Positions 11,301 through 19,640 of a stretch of 64,000 nt of DNA are shown here, one piece after another (position 1 is the stretch's first letter; each line of letters starts with the position of its first letter). The notes beneath the pieces are model-generated. The model worked only from the letters and a program-made list of their open reading frames with translations, was not told where the DNA came from and did not search any database. Source of the stretch: Chloropicon primus (lineage: Eukaryota; Chlorophyta; Chloropicophyceae; Chloropicales; Chloropicaceae); assembly GCA_023205875.1 (NCBI GenBank), contig CP060762.1, positions 703,278 to 767,277 of the forward strand, read 5' to 3'. The translations under genes were made by a program, and so were the position numbers.

Positions 11301-14026
11301 AGGCGGATGTTCGGGTGCCTGAGCTTAAAGAGCATCTGGATCTCGTGCTGCAGGACTGTTGCTCCCGATGATCTGTTGCTCTTCCCGCTGCTTCCTGTCC
11401 TGCTATTTCGAGAGCCGTCCGCCCACTTCTTTTCCTCCCGGTCAATTTGTTTGATGACCACGTTCGCTCCTTTGTAAGTGCCTTGAAAAGTTTGCCCCGA
11501 GGCGCCCGAGCCAAGCAGTCTATGAAATTCCAAATCCTCGAAGTTGATTTTCCACGTGCTCATCAACGCGTCCTCCTTCGTCTTCTTCAAGCGGCTCCAG
11601 ACAACAAATCCCCCAAGGATGGAGAGAAGCAGAACTGCACCAAGTATTCCTCCGATTATTCCCCCCAGCTGCCTTTTGTCCTGGAAGGCACCGTTGCCCT
11701 CAGCTGCCAACTCAGGTTGAACTCCGCAAGTTGTCCAAGAAAACTTCTCGAGCTCCTCCGAGTCCGTTCGCAGCCACAAGTTGCTCGCTCCTGAGTTGCA
11801 GTAGCCAGGCCCGTCAAGGTAAGGTCCAAGCTGCAAGCCGTCGATGTTAAAGTATTCCTGGGCGTACACTGTTGAGATGAAATTCTCCCTTCCCTCTTCG
11901 ATGCCTTGGGGCCTCCCCTCGTTCAGGTACGCACTCGACAGGACCTGAACCACGAACTGGCCTTGAATGTATCCAAGGAAAGAGGCTTCAGAAGGAATCA
12001 TTCCCGGGTCATAGCTTTTGAGAGCAAACTGGAAGCCCTTTACCAAAAGGCTGTCATCCCCCGTGGATCGATTCAAAGCGGGCACGGGACTTGTGGTGAC
12101 AACTTGACCAGTCCCGTTCAGCAAGCCAAGCTCCTCCTCGCTCAAAAGGGGTACTCCCACGAACTGAATGCCTGGCGCGGAGCCGAGCACATTGATGGTC
12201 TGCTCAACGGGGCACGCGATTATGAGTGCCTCCGATCCCTGGACCTTCGCGACGTCCGCGTCAGTGACGCCAGAGGCTGGGGCTGCGGACAAGTCCACAG
12301 ATGCCCACGCTCCATCGAGTTGGATGGATTGAAAATCCCTCGAGCAGAACACAAAACTGGTTTTCTTCGAGTACTCTGTCGAAAAGAGGTGGTACAACGC
12401 ATACACTTCGTCGTCGCTGGATGGCTCGATGTTGATCACGTTTTCACAATTCTCTGCGCAATCTCTAAGCTTCATCGACGAGGTGCGTGGCGCAATCAAC
12501 GGGATCTTCCCGCCGAGGAGAGGCAGCACTGCCAGAGACGTGTTTGTCCCCACCCACCCGATCAATCCGACAACCCTGTCCTCTTCCAAAAGCTTGAGCG
12601 TATTGTCGACAGCCAACTCGGGTTGATTTTGGTCATCATAAGAGATCACCTCGAGGAGGAATCCCCCCACGCCGCCCGCTAAATTCGCTTCCTGGAAGGC
12701 AGCACGAATGCCCGATTGGATTCCCTCCCCAAGAGCTTTTCCTTCCCCAGACAGGACTGCAGACTGGCCGAACGAAAGGACTTCGGGCTTTGGGGCCTCG
12801 TACCCACAGGTTCCGAACTGGAAATTGAAGTCAAGCAACTGGTATTCTCCCGACTGGGCGTTCATGTCCGTTAGCCAGATCTCCCTCATTCCCTGGTTGC
12901 ACTGGCATCCCGTGGATATCTGAGAGCAGTTGCCGCCGTACGGGCCAAGTCTGAAACTGTCTTCGCCCTCACCGGCGCCGATGTCCACTACCCCGTCATA
13001 AATCGTTTCCAGGAAAGCGCCCACGTCGTCTCGCATCAGCGAGTCCTCGTCCATCTTCTGAAGGCTCGTCACAGCAAGCCGTCCCGCCATATATCCTTCG
13101 TATTCTACGAATCCGGGGTTCAACGCGGGATCCAGGGCCTTCAAGGCGCTCTGGAACCTCCTGGTGAGATCCAAGGAGCGGTCCGTCGGCAAGGGCACGA
13201 CCTGGGACACGACGACCCCCTCCCTCGAGTTTGCACTGCCCAGCGCCTCGGAGAAGGCATCGGCCCCGACAAAGCTGACTGTGGAGAAGCTGATGTCGTC
13301 GTCAGGATACATTTCTTTCGTCTCGTTGACGAACTTGGCAAGCTGCGTGTACGTGCCGATCATCACGACGGCCTCCGGCGGGATGGGTTTGCTGAAAACC
13401 GCGTCGAATCCCCCTTGGATTGAATCCGAGTTCCTCTCGTACGTGCCCTCCGAGTACAGCTTGAGGGAGACACCATCGAGCGCCTGCTGCACGCCGGCCA
13501 AACCCGCGCCACCGAAGCTGTCGTTCTGATAAAATATCGATATTCTTGCCTTCTTCTGCTTCTTCACGAAATACTCGATCATAGCGGCCGTCTCGTCGTT
13601 GTAACTGCCCCTCACGTTCACCACGTCCTCCTTCCAGGGCTGTCTCAGGAACATGGCTCCCGTGAACGGCGCAAGGAAGGGGACGCCGTAGTCCTCCACC
13701 AAAGGCAGCACGCTCGCGCTGGTCGGCGTCCCGACTTCTCCGATGAGAGCGAAGACTTGGTCGTCCTCGATGAGCCTCCGGGTGTTCGCGAGGGCGGGGC
13801 CCGGCTCGTAGCCGTCGTCGTACGAGATGAGCTCGAGCTCTCGACCTCCGACCTCCCCCGCCTCCTTGAACGCTGCAAGGATGCCGTTTCGCATTCCCTG
13901 GCCGAGCGCCCTCGCCGGCCCCGTCAACGCGCAGCTCTGTCCGAACGTGATCGTCGTCTTGTTCGATGCTCCGGCACAACCCCCCAGGAGCATCAGCAGC
14001 ACCAGGACCAAGGCCACCCCCCTCAT
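8381..14026 (-). CDS. Receptor kinase-cyclase with two periplasmic-binding-type sensor domains
   Basis: Intronless, 1,881 residues from ATG 14026, chosen because it begins a signal peptide (MRGVALVLVLLMLLGGCAG). Order: two receptor-family ligand-binding (LIVBP/ANF-like) domains at about 20-410 and 425-770, each opening with a TFGQS or SFGQS strand; one membrane helix near 785-810 (GGIIGGILGAVLLLSILGG); a TKL-like kinase at about 830-1155 (loop GSGASG, VIK lysine, HADIKSKN, DFG); a class III cyclase at about 1195-1380 (ILFSDIVGYT, KVETIGDAYMV, RYTLFGDSVN); then about 500 helical residues with no family I know. The catalytic-loop Asp is kept, unlike animal receptor guanylyl cyclases, so the kinase may be active. 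The purine-selecting pair is Glu and Thr, so GTP or ATP preference is uncertain. An in-frame ATG at 14113 would bury the signal peptide. Confidence 0.88.
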   Translation of the reverse strand: MRGVALVLVLLMLLGGCAGASNKTTITFGQSCALTGPARALGQGMRNGILAAFKEAGEVGGRELELISYDDGYEPGPALANTRRLIEDDQVFALIGEVGTPTSASVLPLVEDYGVPFLAPFTGAMFLRQPWKEDVVNVRGSYNDETAAMIEYFVKKQKKARISIFYQNDSFGGAGLAGVQQALDGVSLKLYSEGTYERNSDSIQGGFDAVFSKPIPPEAVVMIGTYTQLAKFVNETKEMYPDDDISFSTVSFVGADAFSEALGSANSREGVVVSQVVPLPTDRSLDLTRRFQSALKALDPALNPGFVEYEGYMAGRLAVTSLQKMDEDSLMRDDVGAFLETIYDGVVDIGAGEGEDSFRLGPYGGNCSQISTGCQCNQGMREIWLTDMNAQSGEYQLLDFNFQFGTCGYEAPKPEVLSFGQSAVLSGEGKALGEGIQSGIRAAFQEANLAGGVGGFLLEVISYDDQNQPELAVDNTLKLLEEDRVVGLIGWVGTNTSLAVLPLLGGKIPLIAPRTSSMKLRDCAENCENVINIEPSSDDEVYALYHLFSTEYSKKTSFVFCSRDFQSIQLDGAWASVDLSAAPASGVTDADVAKVQGSEALIIACPVEQTINVLGSAPGIQFVGVPLLSEEELGLLNGTGQVVTTSPVPALNRSTGDDSLLVKGFQFALKSYDPGMIPSEASFLGYIQGQFVVQVLSSAYLNEGRPQGIEEGRENFISTVYAQEYFNIDGLQLGPYLDGPGYCNSGASNLWLRTDSEELEKFSWTTCGVQPELAAEGNGAFQDKRQLGGIIGGILGAVLLLSILGGFVVWSRLKKTKEDALMSTWKINFEDLEFHRLLGSGASGQTFQGTYKGANVVIKQIDREEKKWADGSRNSRTGSSGKSNRSSGATVLQHEIQMLFKLRHPNIRLFMGAFIGLEKKRTRTWGSMSSLSARSKSREVNGSAHGSTGSFPSMHTEDSLLGEHPLDSIYIVSEYMSRGTLWDTLMNPTVILDQVQQVTFLHEVAKGMAFLHNQKPPIIHADIKSKNMLLDDRWTVKVGDFGHSLILDAMGESNRIGTPYWCAPEVLVGEPNTTKSDIYSFGILMWETFSRTDVYDGFDEESVLDGIKDGSLRPPLPGSCPAPMQVLMEKCWSQNPEDRPDFGSILGQLQTWLDQNPKSRSGGGALHRSVQLVNKMLPEHVALALQEGRPVEPEHFEDVSILFSDIVGYTTISSAFAPKEVMSMLDRLYSAFDALTRRHNLFKVETIGDAYMVVGGVPAAQSDHAARVCRMALEMVEVAGTIQVSTLDESFGYINIRLGIHSGPVVASVVGDLNPRYTLFGDSVNVASRMESTSQSGMIQISSQTKKRLEIQDPALQTQYRGEANVKGKGIMRTYWLRPPGHILLLNWMSSLMAAGSKLEDLQDIPSTFVQQAETEKDLAAVARLKPEVRELSEQVLQSNDEISLQDILALGALLEKVEKKEHLEGLIECGLPLALVEELMMSEPQCVQLDEILRIGQLEHISRRIFTSDAFYQIAKHDNELLVMLEELKADIGSVERFPTRLGRHVESIEDARLVVELEETQIPLLLDEVVSTKSSPSSVIDAKCDYFAMIRGISREILDEVDTEDELLKLLALHDESDERFSRFFADILQSKTLQDVLDRPRAMLLSWKKVSLSVPHQDPLHLFDMLAELLASRPEEEMIAFVDVAVAVEEKHLIWMSELCGDNLASVEELLLLPRSLLFEALGSTTRENLQRLLEIRKTQCLPWIAELVEEGGGNDGSAEDGDAGSPPYSLSKILDIPRRLLLSFTKKEDLKWALSLSEYSHTKHSGHQGNEDPIKRAHTNSWINQGHVSTLGVLQNAALKKMLLKKDQLQEELKSIEAKIQDETTTASSLTGQLSSM

Positions 14027-14687
14027 CCCTCTGCGCTGCTGAAACGAAACTCTATCGCGTTCGTCGCGTCCTTGCCGATTCCTGGTCCAGCAATCCATCC
14101 CCAAAGCATCCACCCAACACCAAGTCTATCCAAACAAAGGAAGGAGAAGAAGGCAAACGTGTTTTGGCCCAAGACAGTGGGCTGCTGCTGCTGCTGCTGC
14201 TGCTCCTCTCCTCTGTCGTCCTAGTTTTCGCTTCGTGGGTCGCGTCGTTGCCGAACCCAGCAGTCACAAAGGGAACGGCAATGGCAATGGCAAGGGGAAG
14301 CGCAAGGGGAAGCGCAAGGGGTAGGGCTTGAGGTTGTTCCTCCGGCCTCTTCCTCTCCTCTTCCTCGCCTCTCCATCGGTTACGACCGGGGTGGTACGAG
14401 GAGTGTACGCCCCATTACACCGTTGACCCTTGATCCCAAGGAAAGGATTAGGATTCAGAAAATTAACAGGCGAGTACGAAGACGAGGACCAGGACGTTGG
14501 CGAGGACCTTGGCCGGGAGGGAGGCAAACGCATTGGCTTGAAGGAAGGGAGGGAGGGATACCCGACCAATCCACGCACCTGCCCGGCCGCCAACTCATTG
14601 GGACTTTTTTTTTGTGTTGTTGTTGGTTTGGCGGAACCTGACCCTGACCCTGACCCTGACCTGACCCTGACCCTGAGGTGACGAAAG
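14027..14687. other. Divergent intergenic region with hexamer repeat
   Basis: Lies between the receptor and LRR gene starts. It holds a CTG triplet run (about 14182-14205), a purine-rich GGGAAC/GGGAAG tract (14270-14325) and a tandem (TGACCC)n hexamer at about 14637-14677 ending some 10 bp before the LRR start codon. No coding region is supported. Confidence 0.6.
14637..14677. repeat. Tandem CCCTGA hexamer repeat just upstream of an ATG
   Basis: About six near-perfect CCCTGA units with one unit shortened by a base (14659-14664), immediately before the start codon of the LRR gene at 14688. Confidence 0.85.
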
Positions 14688-16274
14688 ATGGTGGAGGAGC
14701 TTCAGGACTTGGCGGTGGAGGGGGAGACGAGTGGGTTTATAAGGGAGCAGCTCCTGATGCAAAAGAACAGCGGGGTCCTGGCCTCCAGCACGGACGAGGA
14801 GGAGCTGTTGAACGAGGTGCCGGAGCCAAGGGAAGTGAGCAGCAGGGACTTTATTAGCGACGGGGAGGTGAGCGCCTCTGGAAGCGGGTTGATCAACGGG
14901 TTCACGATTCTGGCAGCGGCGAGGGCGCGCCTGCCCGAGGAGGTCCACGTTGCGGACCTCTCCGGCCAGGGGTACGACACCTTCGAGGAGGAGGACCTGG
15001 AGTACTTCCACAACTTGAGGCTGCTGGACTTGAGCGACAACCGCCTCGGGAGCGTGGAGGAGCTGAGTCGGCTGAGGCTGACCGAGCTCAGGGCTCCCGT
15101 GAACAACCTGAGGGAGCTCAACGTGAGCTTCAGAGGGGCCTTCGCCAGCCTCAAGGTCCTTGACGTGTCTTACAACGAGCTCGGGCCAAAGGCGCTGGAG
15201 GAGCTCTCGACGCTGTCCAGTCTGACCAAGCTGGACATGTCAGGGAACAACTTGGGTGGGCTGGAGAGGCTTGGGCTCAAGCCCCTCTCCGGATTCCCCA
15301 GACTCCGCACCCTCGTCTTGGAACAGGCCAAGCTTCGGTCCACGGACTTGACCAAGCTGAAGCAAATCCCGTGGCTGTCCGAGCTCAAGATGGCCAACAA
15401 CCCCATCGAGGAGATCCCCCCGCAGTGCGAGGGCGGGTTTGCTTCCCTTGAGGTCATCGACTTGAGCTTCTGCGCCTTGCTGATGCTCGACAGCGTCGCC
15501 GTGGCGCAGGACTTCCCCAAACTGCGCAAGGTGCTGATGCACGGCAACAACATCTTGCCCCAAGGCAGGCTGTCGCGCCACCCGCTGAGTTCCAAGGTCT
15601 CCCTGGAGAAGGAGGACAAGGGCCTCGGCCTTGCCGCGAGGAAGAAGGGCTTCACCGTGTCGCAGATGTACAACATAAACATGAAGAAGGCTGACCTGGT
15701 GACGCCGAACTCGAGGATGCAAGCGTTTTGCAACTTGACGGAGGAGGAGATCGACGAGGCCTTTGAGAGGCTCAAGGACCCAATGTCCATCTTCAGCGCG
15801 GAGGACTACGAGACGGTGGAGGGGGCGAGCACGAGCCAGGGCGAGGGGGAGAAGGAGGAGGAATCTTCGACTTTCTTGACGAGCCTGGTGGAGGAGGAGG
15901 ACCAGAGCGAGTCGGAGGCCCAGGAGGAGCTGGATCCGTCCAGCAAGCTCGCAAAGGCGTTTGGCCTCGACCCGGGAAAGATATTTTCGGTGGATCACTT
16001 GGGTCTGGACGCGACCGCGGCAATCAATGCCCTCAAGTTCGCCCTGAACCACCCTCTGGTGGACTACAACGACACGGGAAAGATCGAGCATCACATGAAG
16101 CTCACGGAGAGCGCGCAGAGGAGGAAGCTCGAAACGAGGAGGATAAGCTCCGCGGTGACGACGAGCAAGCCCAAGGCCTCGAAGAGGAAGGAGGCAATCC
16201 AGGACATGCTGGCGCGGATGAAGGAGAAGCTTGCCATCGCCAAGGAAAAGATTGCCGCTGTTCCGGCCTCCTGA
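14688..16274 (+). CDS. Leucine-rich repeat protein, XRRA1-like
   Basis: Single exon, 528 residues, ATG 14688 to TGA 16272-16274. A ~100-residue leader precedes at least seven leucine-rich repeats (for example NLRLLDLSDNRLGS, SLKVLDVSYNELG, SLTKLDMSGNNLGG, LRTLVLEQAKLRS, WLSELKMANNPIEEIP). Acidic low-complexity sequence and a basic C-terminal coiled segment (DMLARMKEKLAIAKEKIAA) follow. The combination of an early LLMQKNSGVL-type segment, a long LRR block and a post-LRR region mentioning neither kinase nor F-box recalls X-ray radiation resistance associated protein 1, but I cannot confirm that without a search. No signal peptide or TM is visible, so an intracellular scaffold is the safest reading. 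Confidence 0.75.
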   Translation: MVEELQDLAVEGETSGFIREQLLMQKNSGVLASSTDEEELLNEVPEPREVSSRDFISDGEVSASGSGLINGFTILAAARARLPEEVHVADLSGQGYDTFEEEDLEYFHNLRLLDLSDNRLGSVEELSRLRLTELRAPVNNLRELNVSFRGAFASLKVLDVSYNELGPKALEELSTLSSLTKLDMSGNNLGGLERLGLKPLSGFPRLRTLVLEQAKLRSTDLTKLKQIPWLSELKMANNPIEEIPPQCEGGFASLEVIDLSFCALLMLDSVAVAQDFPKLRKVLMHGNNILPQGRLSRHPLSSKVSLEKEDKGLGLAARKKGFTVSQMYNINMKKADLVTPNSRMQAFCNLTEEEIDEAFERLKDPMSIFSAEDYETVEGASTSQGEGEKEEESSTFLTSLVEEEDQSESEAQEELDPSSKLAKAFGLDPGKIFSVDHLGLDATAAINALKFALNHPLVDYNDTGKIEHHMKLTESAQRRKLETRRISSAVTTSKPKASKRKEAIQDMLARMKEKLAIAKEKIAAVPAS

Positions 16275-16628
16275 GCGGTGTCACCACAAGGTAAGCAGGT
16301 TTTGAGAAGATCCAGCCTCGGGGAAAGAATCTCTCTCTCTCTTTCTCTCTCTGCCTCCCTCTCTCTCCATGCCAGGTTCCAGCTCCCGGAATGAAAAACA
16401 AAGCGTGTGTTTTGGGTTCCTGAAAACTTGGCTAGATCTCCCTCGGGTACAATACCTATTCCTCCCTGTTTGCGATTGACTTGGTGGAAGAACTCCCGAT
16501 ACATTTTTTGTCCCTCTCTGCAAGACCTGTGGAGCTGACCCATCTTTGCTCTTCCGCCTCTCCCAGTGGCAGGAACTCGTCGAGTTTTACTTGTTGTATA
16601 TTGTAACGCACAAAGAAGATTTTGTCAT
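16275..16628. other. Convergent 3' region between LRR and ABC genes
   Basis: Contains a CT microsatellite (about 16332-16370) and a TATATTGTAACG stretch near 16597-16608 that has the TGTAA motif used as a polyadenylation signal in green algae, but its strand is ambiguous. No gene seen. Confidence 0.5.
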
Positions 16629-18740
16629 TTATTTCGAGATCGCGGTCATCTCCTCCTCTTTCAACTTCTTCTCCTGAACCCTCCACATCTTGTTGTACAT
16701 CGTTCCCGGGTCTGACAGGAGCTCCTCGTGGCTCCCGGTTTCCACGATCTTTCCCTCCGACAGCACGTAAATCCTGTCGCAGTGCTGCACCGTGCTCAAG
16801 CGGTGTGAGATGAAGAGACAAGTCCTCCCCTTGGCCACGCTCTGGAGAGTCGTCATGATCTCCGCCTCGGTGGCAGAGTCCAGGCTGCTCGTGGCCTCAT
16901 CGCACACGAGGAGCCTCGGCTGCCTCAGGATGGCCCTCGCGATGGCAATCCTCTGCCTTTCCCCCCCACTCAGCTTGATTCCACGCTCCCCCACCACAGT
17001 CTGAGCCCCGAGGGGCAAGGAAGAGATGAGCTTGTCCAGCTGGGCACCCTTCATTGCCGCCAAAACCTCGTCCCTCGAGGCTCCCTGATCGCCATAGGCC
17101 ACGTTGTTGTAGATCGTGTCGTTGAACATCAATGTGTCCTGTGGAATGAGTGCCATCGAGGGCCTCAGGGTCGAGAGCTGGTAGGACTGGATCGGCGTGC
17201 CGTTGACCAGCACATCGCCGCTGTCCACGTCGTACAGCCTGAGAATCATCCGCAGAAGGGTGCTCTTTCCAGAGCCGGACGCTCCAACGACCGCCACGGA
17301 TTCTCCAGGATTCACCCTGAGGTCCACTCCTCGGAGTATCTTCCTGTCCTCCTGGTACGAGTACTCGGCGTTCCTCATCTCGATGGAGAGGCCCGACCGA
17401 GAGGCGATGGACGACGACGACGGCGGCGCGAGAGCAACGCTCCCGTCTTTCAGGTTGCTCGACGTCATCAGGATCTCGAGCATCGCCTCCAAGTCCACAA
17501 AGCAATTCTTCAAGCTCGAGTAGTACCAGCCCAAAAACTGCAGGGGTTCCAGGAGCTGCAGCAAAAGAGCCTGAACCAGGACGATGTCCCCGACCGACAT
17601 GGTCCCCTGGAAGCAACCCAGAACAGTCAAGACGAGAGAGGAGGTGATCCCCATGGCAATGATTGCGCCCTGACCCGCATTCATGGTGGCGCTCGAGTAC
17701 ACGTTGAGCAAAGAAAAGTGCTGGTACTGTCTCAAGAGCTTGTTATAGCTGCTCAGCTCCGTCCCCTCGTTCCCGGTGAGAACTACTTGCTCGTAATTCA
17801 AAAGGGTGTCAGCCAACTTGGCGGAGACCTGGATGTCCTTCTCTATGCTCTCCTTCCTCTGCTTCGCGGCGACCTGAGTCCAGTGCACCGTCCAGCAAAA
17901 GTAGCCGACGAACGTTAGGACCAAGATGCTCGCGAGCTGCAGGGAGAACTGGTTGGCCACGTAGCCGCACACCAGCGTCCACTCCACGAGTGTTGGAATC
18001 AGGGTCAGGACCGACGTCCTGAAGAAGGTGAGAATCGCTCTGATTCCTCTCTCCACTATATTGATGACGCCCCCCGTCTGCCTGGACACGTGGAAAGTCG
18101 AGTCCAAGCTGAACAAGTGGGCAAACACTTTGAGGGCTAGAAACCTTGAGAGCTCTTGGCTGAGCGGAGCGAAGATGACGTGGCGCGCCTCGCTCGCCAA
18201 GGACTTGAGGGCCTTCAGCAGTCCGGAAGCCAGGAGAATCGCCACGGCGACCTTCAAGCCCCCCGCCGCGGTTATCGAGCTCCCCGACCCCTCCTGGATC
18301 ACGCCGTCCACCGCCCTCTTGAAGAGGATGGCGCTCTGAATTCCCGCAAACTTGCCCCCGAAAGTCAGCAAAAAGGCCGGCAGGAGTCTCCAAGTGTGCC
18401 TATGCCCCGTGAATAGCAGCTGGAAAAGCCAAAAGCCTATGTCCCTCCCCGAGTTGGACTCCGGGAGAAGGAGCTCCTTCGCGTCCCTGAGCTCCCGCTC
18501 CTCATACTCATCGCCCCGCCACTCCGCCACCGCCCTCACCCCCCTCTTCCTCCAACCTCCTGCTGATGCTGCCCTGCACCCCCGGCACCACACGCGTTGG
18601 CTCTGCGAACTCTCCGTACTCTTCGCCCTCCTCGTCGTGGCAAAGGCCTCCACCCTCCTCGGCATCCTCGTCCTCGTCCTCGTCCTCACCCTCATCCTCA
18701 TCCTCGTCGTCGTCGTGGTTCTCATCCAATTCTGCGTCAT
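16629..18740 (-). CDS. ATM3: ABCB half-transporter of the ATM1/ABCB7 type
   Basis: Single exon, about 703 residues from ATG 18740. The N terminus is a long basic, Thr/Arg-rich stretch typical of a mitochondrial presequence. It is followed by six membrane helices and one nucleotide-binding domain. Family motifs are FHVSRQTGGVINIVERGIRAI in parts (FHVSRQTG is diagnostic of ATM1-like exporters), Walker A GASGSGKST, Q-loop, signature LSGGERQRIAIARAI, Walker B LLVCDEATSSLDS and switch ISHRLSTV. Mitochondrial ATM exporters move a glutathione-sulphur compound needed for cytosolic Fe-S cluster and molybdenum cofactor assembly. The YEAVKYFNNE-like segment of the family is altered here (NYEQVVLTGNE), so an HMT1-type or divergent paralogue is possible. 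The frame stays open upstream to 18908, so the start is uncertain. Confidence 0.85.
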   Translation of the reverse strand: MTQNWMRTTTTTRMRMRVRTRTRTRMPRRVEAFATTRRAKSTESSQSQRVWCRGCRAASAGGWRKRGVRAVAEWRGDEYEERELRDAKELLLPESNSGRDIGFWLFQLLFTGHRHTWRLLPAFLLTFGGKFAGIQSAILFKRAVDGVIQEGSGSSITAAGGLKVAVAILLASGLLKALKSLASEARHVIFAPLSQELSRFLALKVFAHLFSLDSTFHVSRQTGGVINIVERGIRAILTFFRTSVLTLIPTLVEWTLVCGYVANQFSLQLASILVLTFVGYFCWTVHWTQVAAKQRKESIEKDIQVSAKLADTLLNYEQVVLTGNEGTELSSYNKLLRQYQHFSLLNVYSSATMNAGQGAIIAMGITSSLVLTVLGCFQGTMSVGDIVLVQALLLQLLEPLQFLGWYYSSLKNCFVDLEAMLEILMTSSNLKDGSVALAPPSSSSIASRSGLSIEMRNAEYSYQEDRKILRGVDLRVNPGESVAVVGASGSGKSTLLRMILRLYDVDSGDVLVNGTPIQSYQLSTLRPSMALIPQDTLMFNDTIYNNVAYGDQGASRDEVLAAMKGAQLDKLISSLPLGAQTVVGERGIKLSGGERQRIAIARAILRQPRLLVCDEATSSLDSATEAEIMTTLQSVAKGRTCLFISHRLSTVQHCDRIYVLSEGKIVETGSHEELLSDPGTMYNKMWRVQEKKLKEEEMTAISK

Positions 18741-18956
18741 TTCTTCCAAGCGACCGGTCAAAGGAAAGAGCAAGAGACCCTCTACCTGATGACACCGCGT
18801 TCCTCTTCCTCTTCCTCCGCCTCCGCCTCCGCCTCGTCCTCGAAGGTGGCGACGACGCTGGTGACGACGACAGCCAAGATCGAGATCTCCAGACTTATCC
18901 TGAACCATTTAAACTAACGGGAGGTGTTGTGTGGTGTTGATAGGAGGAGACAACCA

Positions 18957-19601
18957 ATGGGGCCTCGTGGCGTCACGAGGAGGGACGGGGGCGTGATGAG
19001 GGTGGAACCGACGGATAGATCGTCTCGTCCTCTTTCGACAGAGCACTCGTTCGGCCGTGGTGGCTCACGAACGCGGCGAAGGTTTCGGGAAGGACGTCTG
19101 TGCTGCTGGGGCCAGAGTAGGGTTGAGGATTTGGATCTGCTTGGACTCCGTGGCGACAGGAAGGTCTCGAGGGCAGAAGTCAGTCGAGCGTACAGGGATT
19201 CGATGAAGAGGTGGCACCCCGACCTTCCGGGGGGGAGTCTGGAGCGGGCCACCGCCATAAACGAGGCTTACGAGCGGATTATGGAATCCGTCGTCGTCGA
19301 TGTTGATGATGTTGTTGTTGTTGTTGTTGATGATGATGACGTTGTTGTGGACTCGGAAGAGGGGCCTTCTTGGTCCGGGGCGTCCACGGCTCCGGGGGAT
19401 CCCACGGCATTGTTTGAGTGGGAGGGCGAAGCGTACTGGCTGACGCCCGGCCAGGTGAAGGAGTGCGAGTTCATCGCGAGCAAGGGCTGGGTGGACGAGT
19501 GCTTCGTCATGCTGCGTGAGTTTCGTTACGCGAATGATCGCTGGTGGGGCGCGCGCGAGAAAAGGCAGAGGGAGCGGCGTGGCCCGGACGAAAGCGCATG
19601 A
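18957..19601 (+). CDS. J-domain (DnaJ-like) protein, probably organellar
   Basis: About 214 residues from ATG 18957; the frame is open to 18924. A basic leader is followed by a J domain (about residues 57-105) with the LDLLGL start, AYRDSMKRWHPDLPGG carrying the HPD tripeptide that stimulates Hsp70 ATPase, and AINEAYERI. Right after the domain, a GTT/GAT triplet repeat (19290-19352) encodes an odd run of Val and Asp. The tail contains EWEGEAYWLTPGQVKECEF. A good donor (CTGC|GTGAGT, 19511) lies near the end, so the C terminus may be spliced differently from the plain reading frame used here. Confidence 0.75.
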   Translation: MGPRGVTRRDGGVMRVEPTDRSSRPLSTEHSFGRGGSRTRRRFREGRLCCWGQSRVEDLDLLGLRGDRKVSRAEVSRAYRDSMKRWHPDLPGGSLERATAINEAYERIMESVVVDVDDVVVVVVDDDDVVVDSEEGPSWSGASTAPGDPTALFEWEGEAYWLTPGQVKECEFIASKGWVDECFVMLREFRYANDRWWGAREKRQRERRGPDESA

Positions 19602-19640
19602 ATTTGGCCTGCTGTTGTACACTACTACTACATGCATGTA

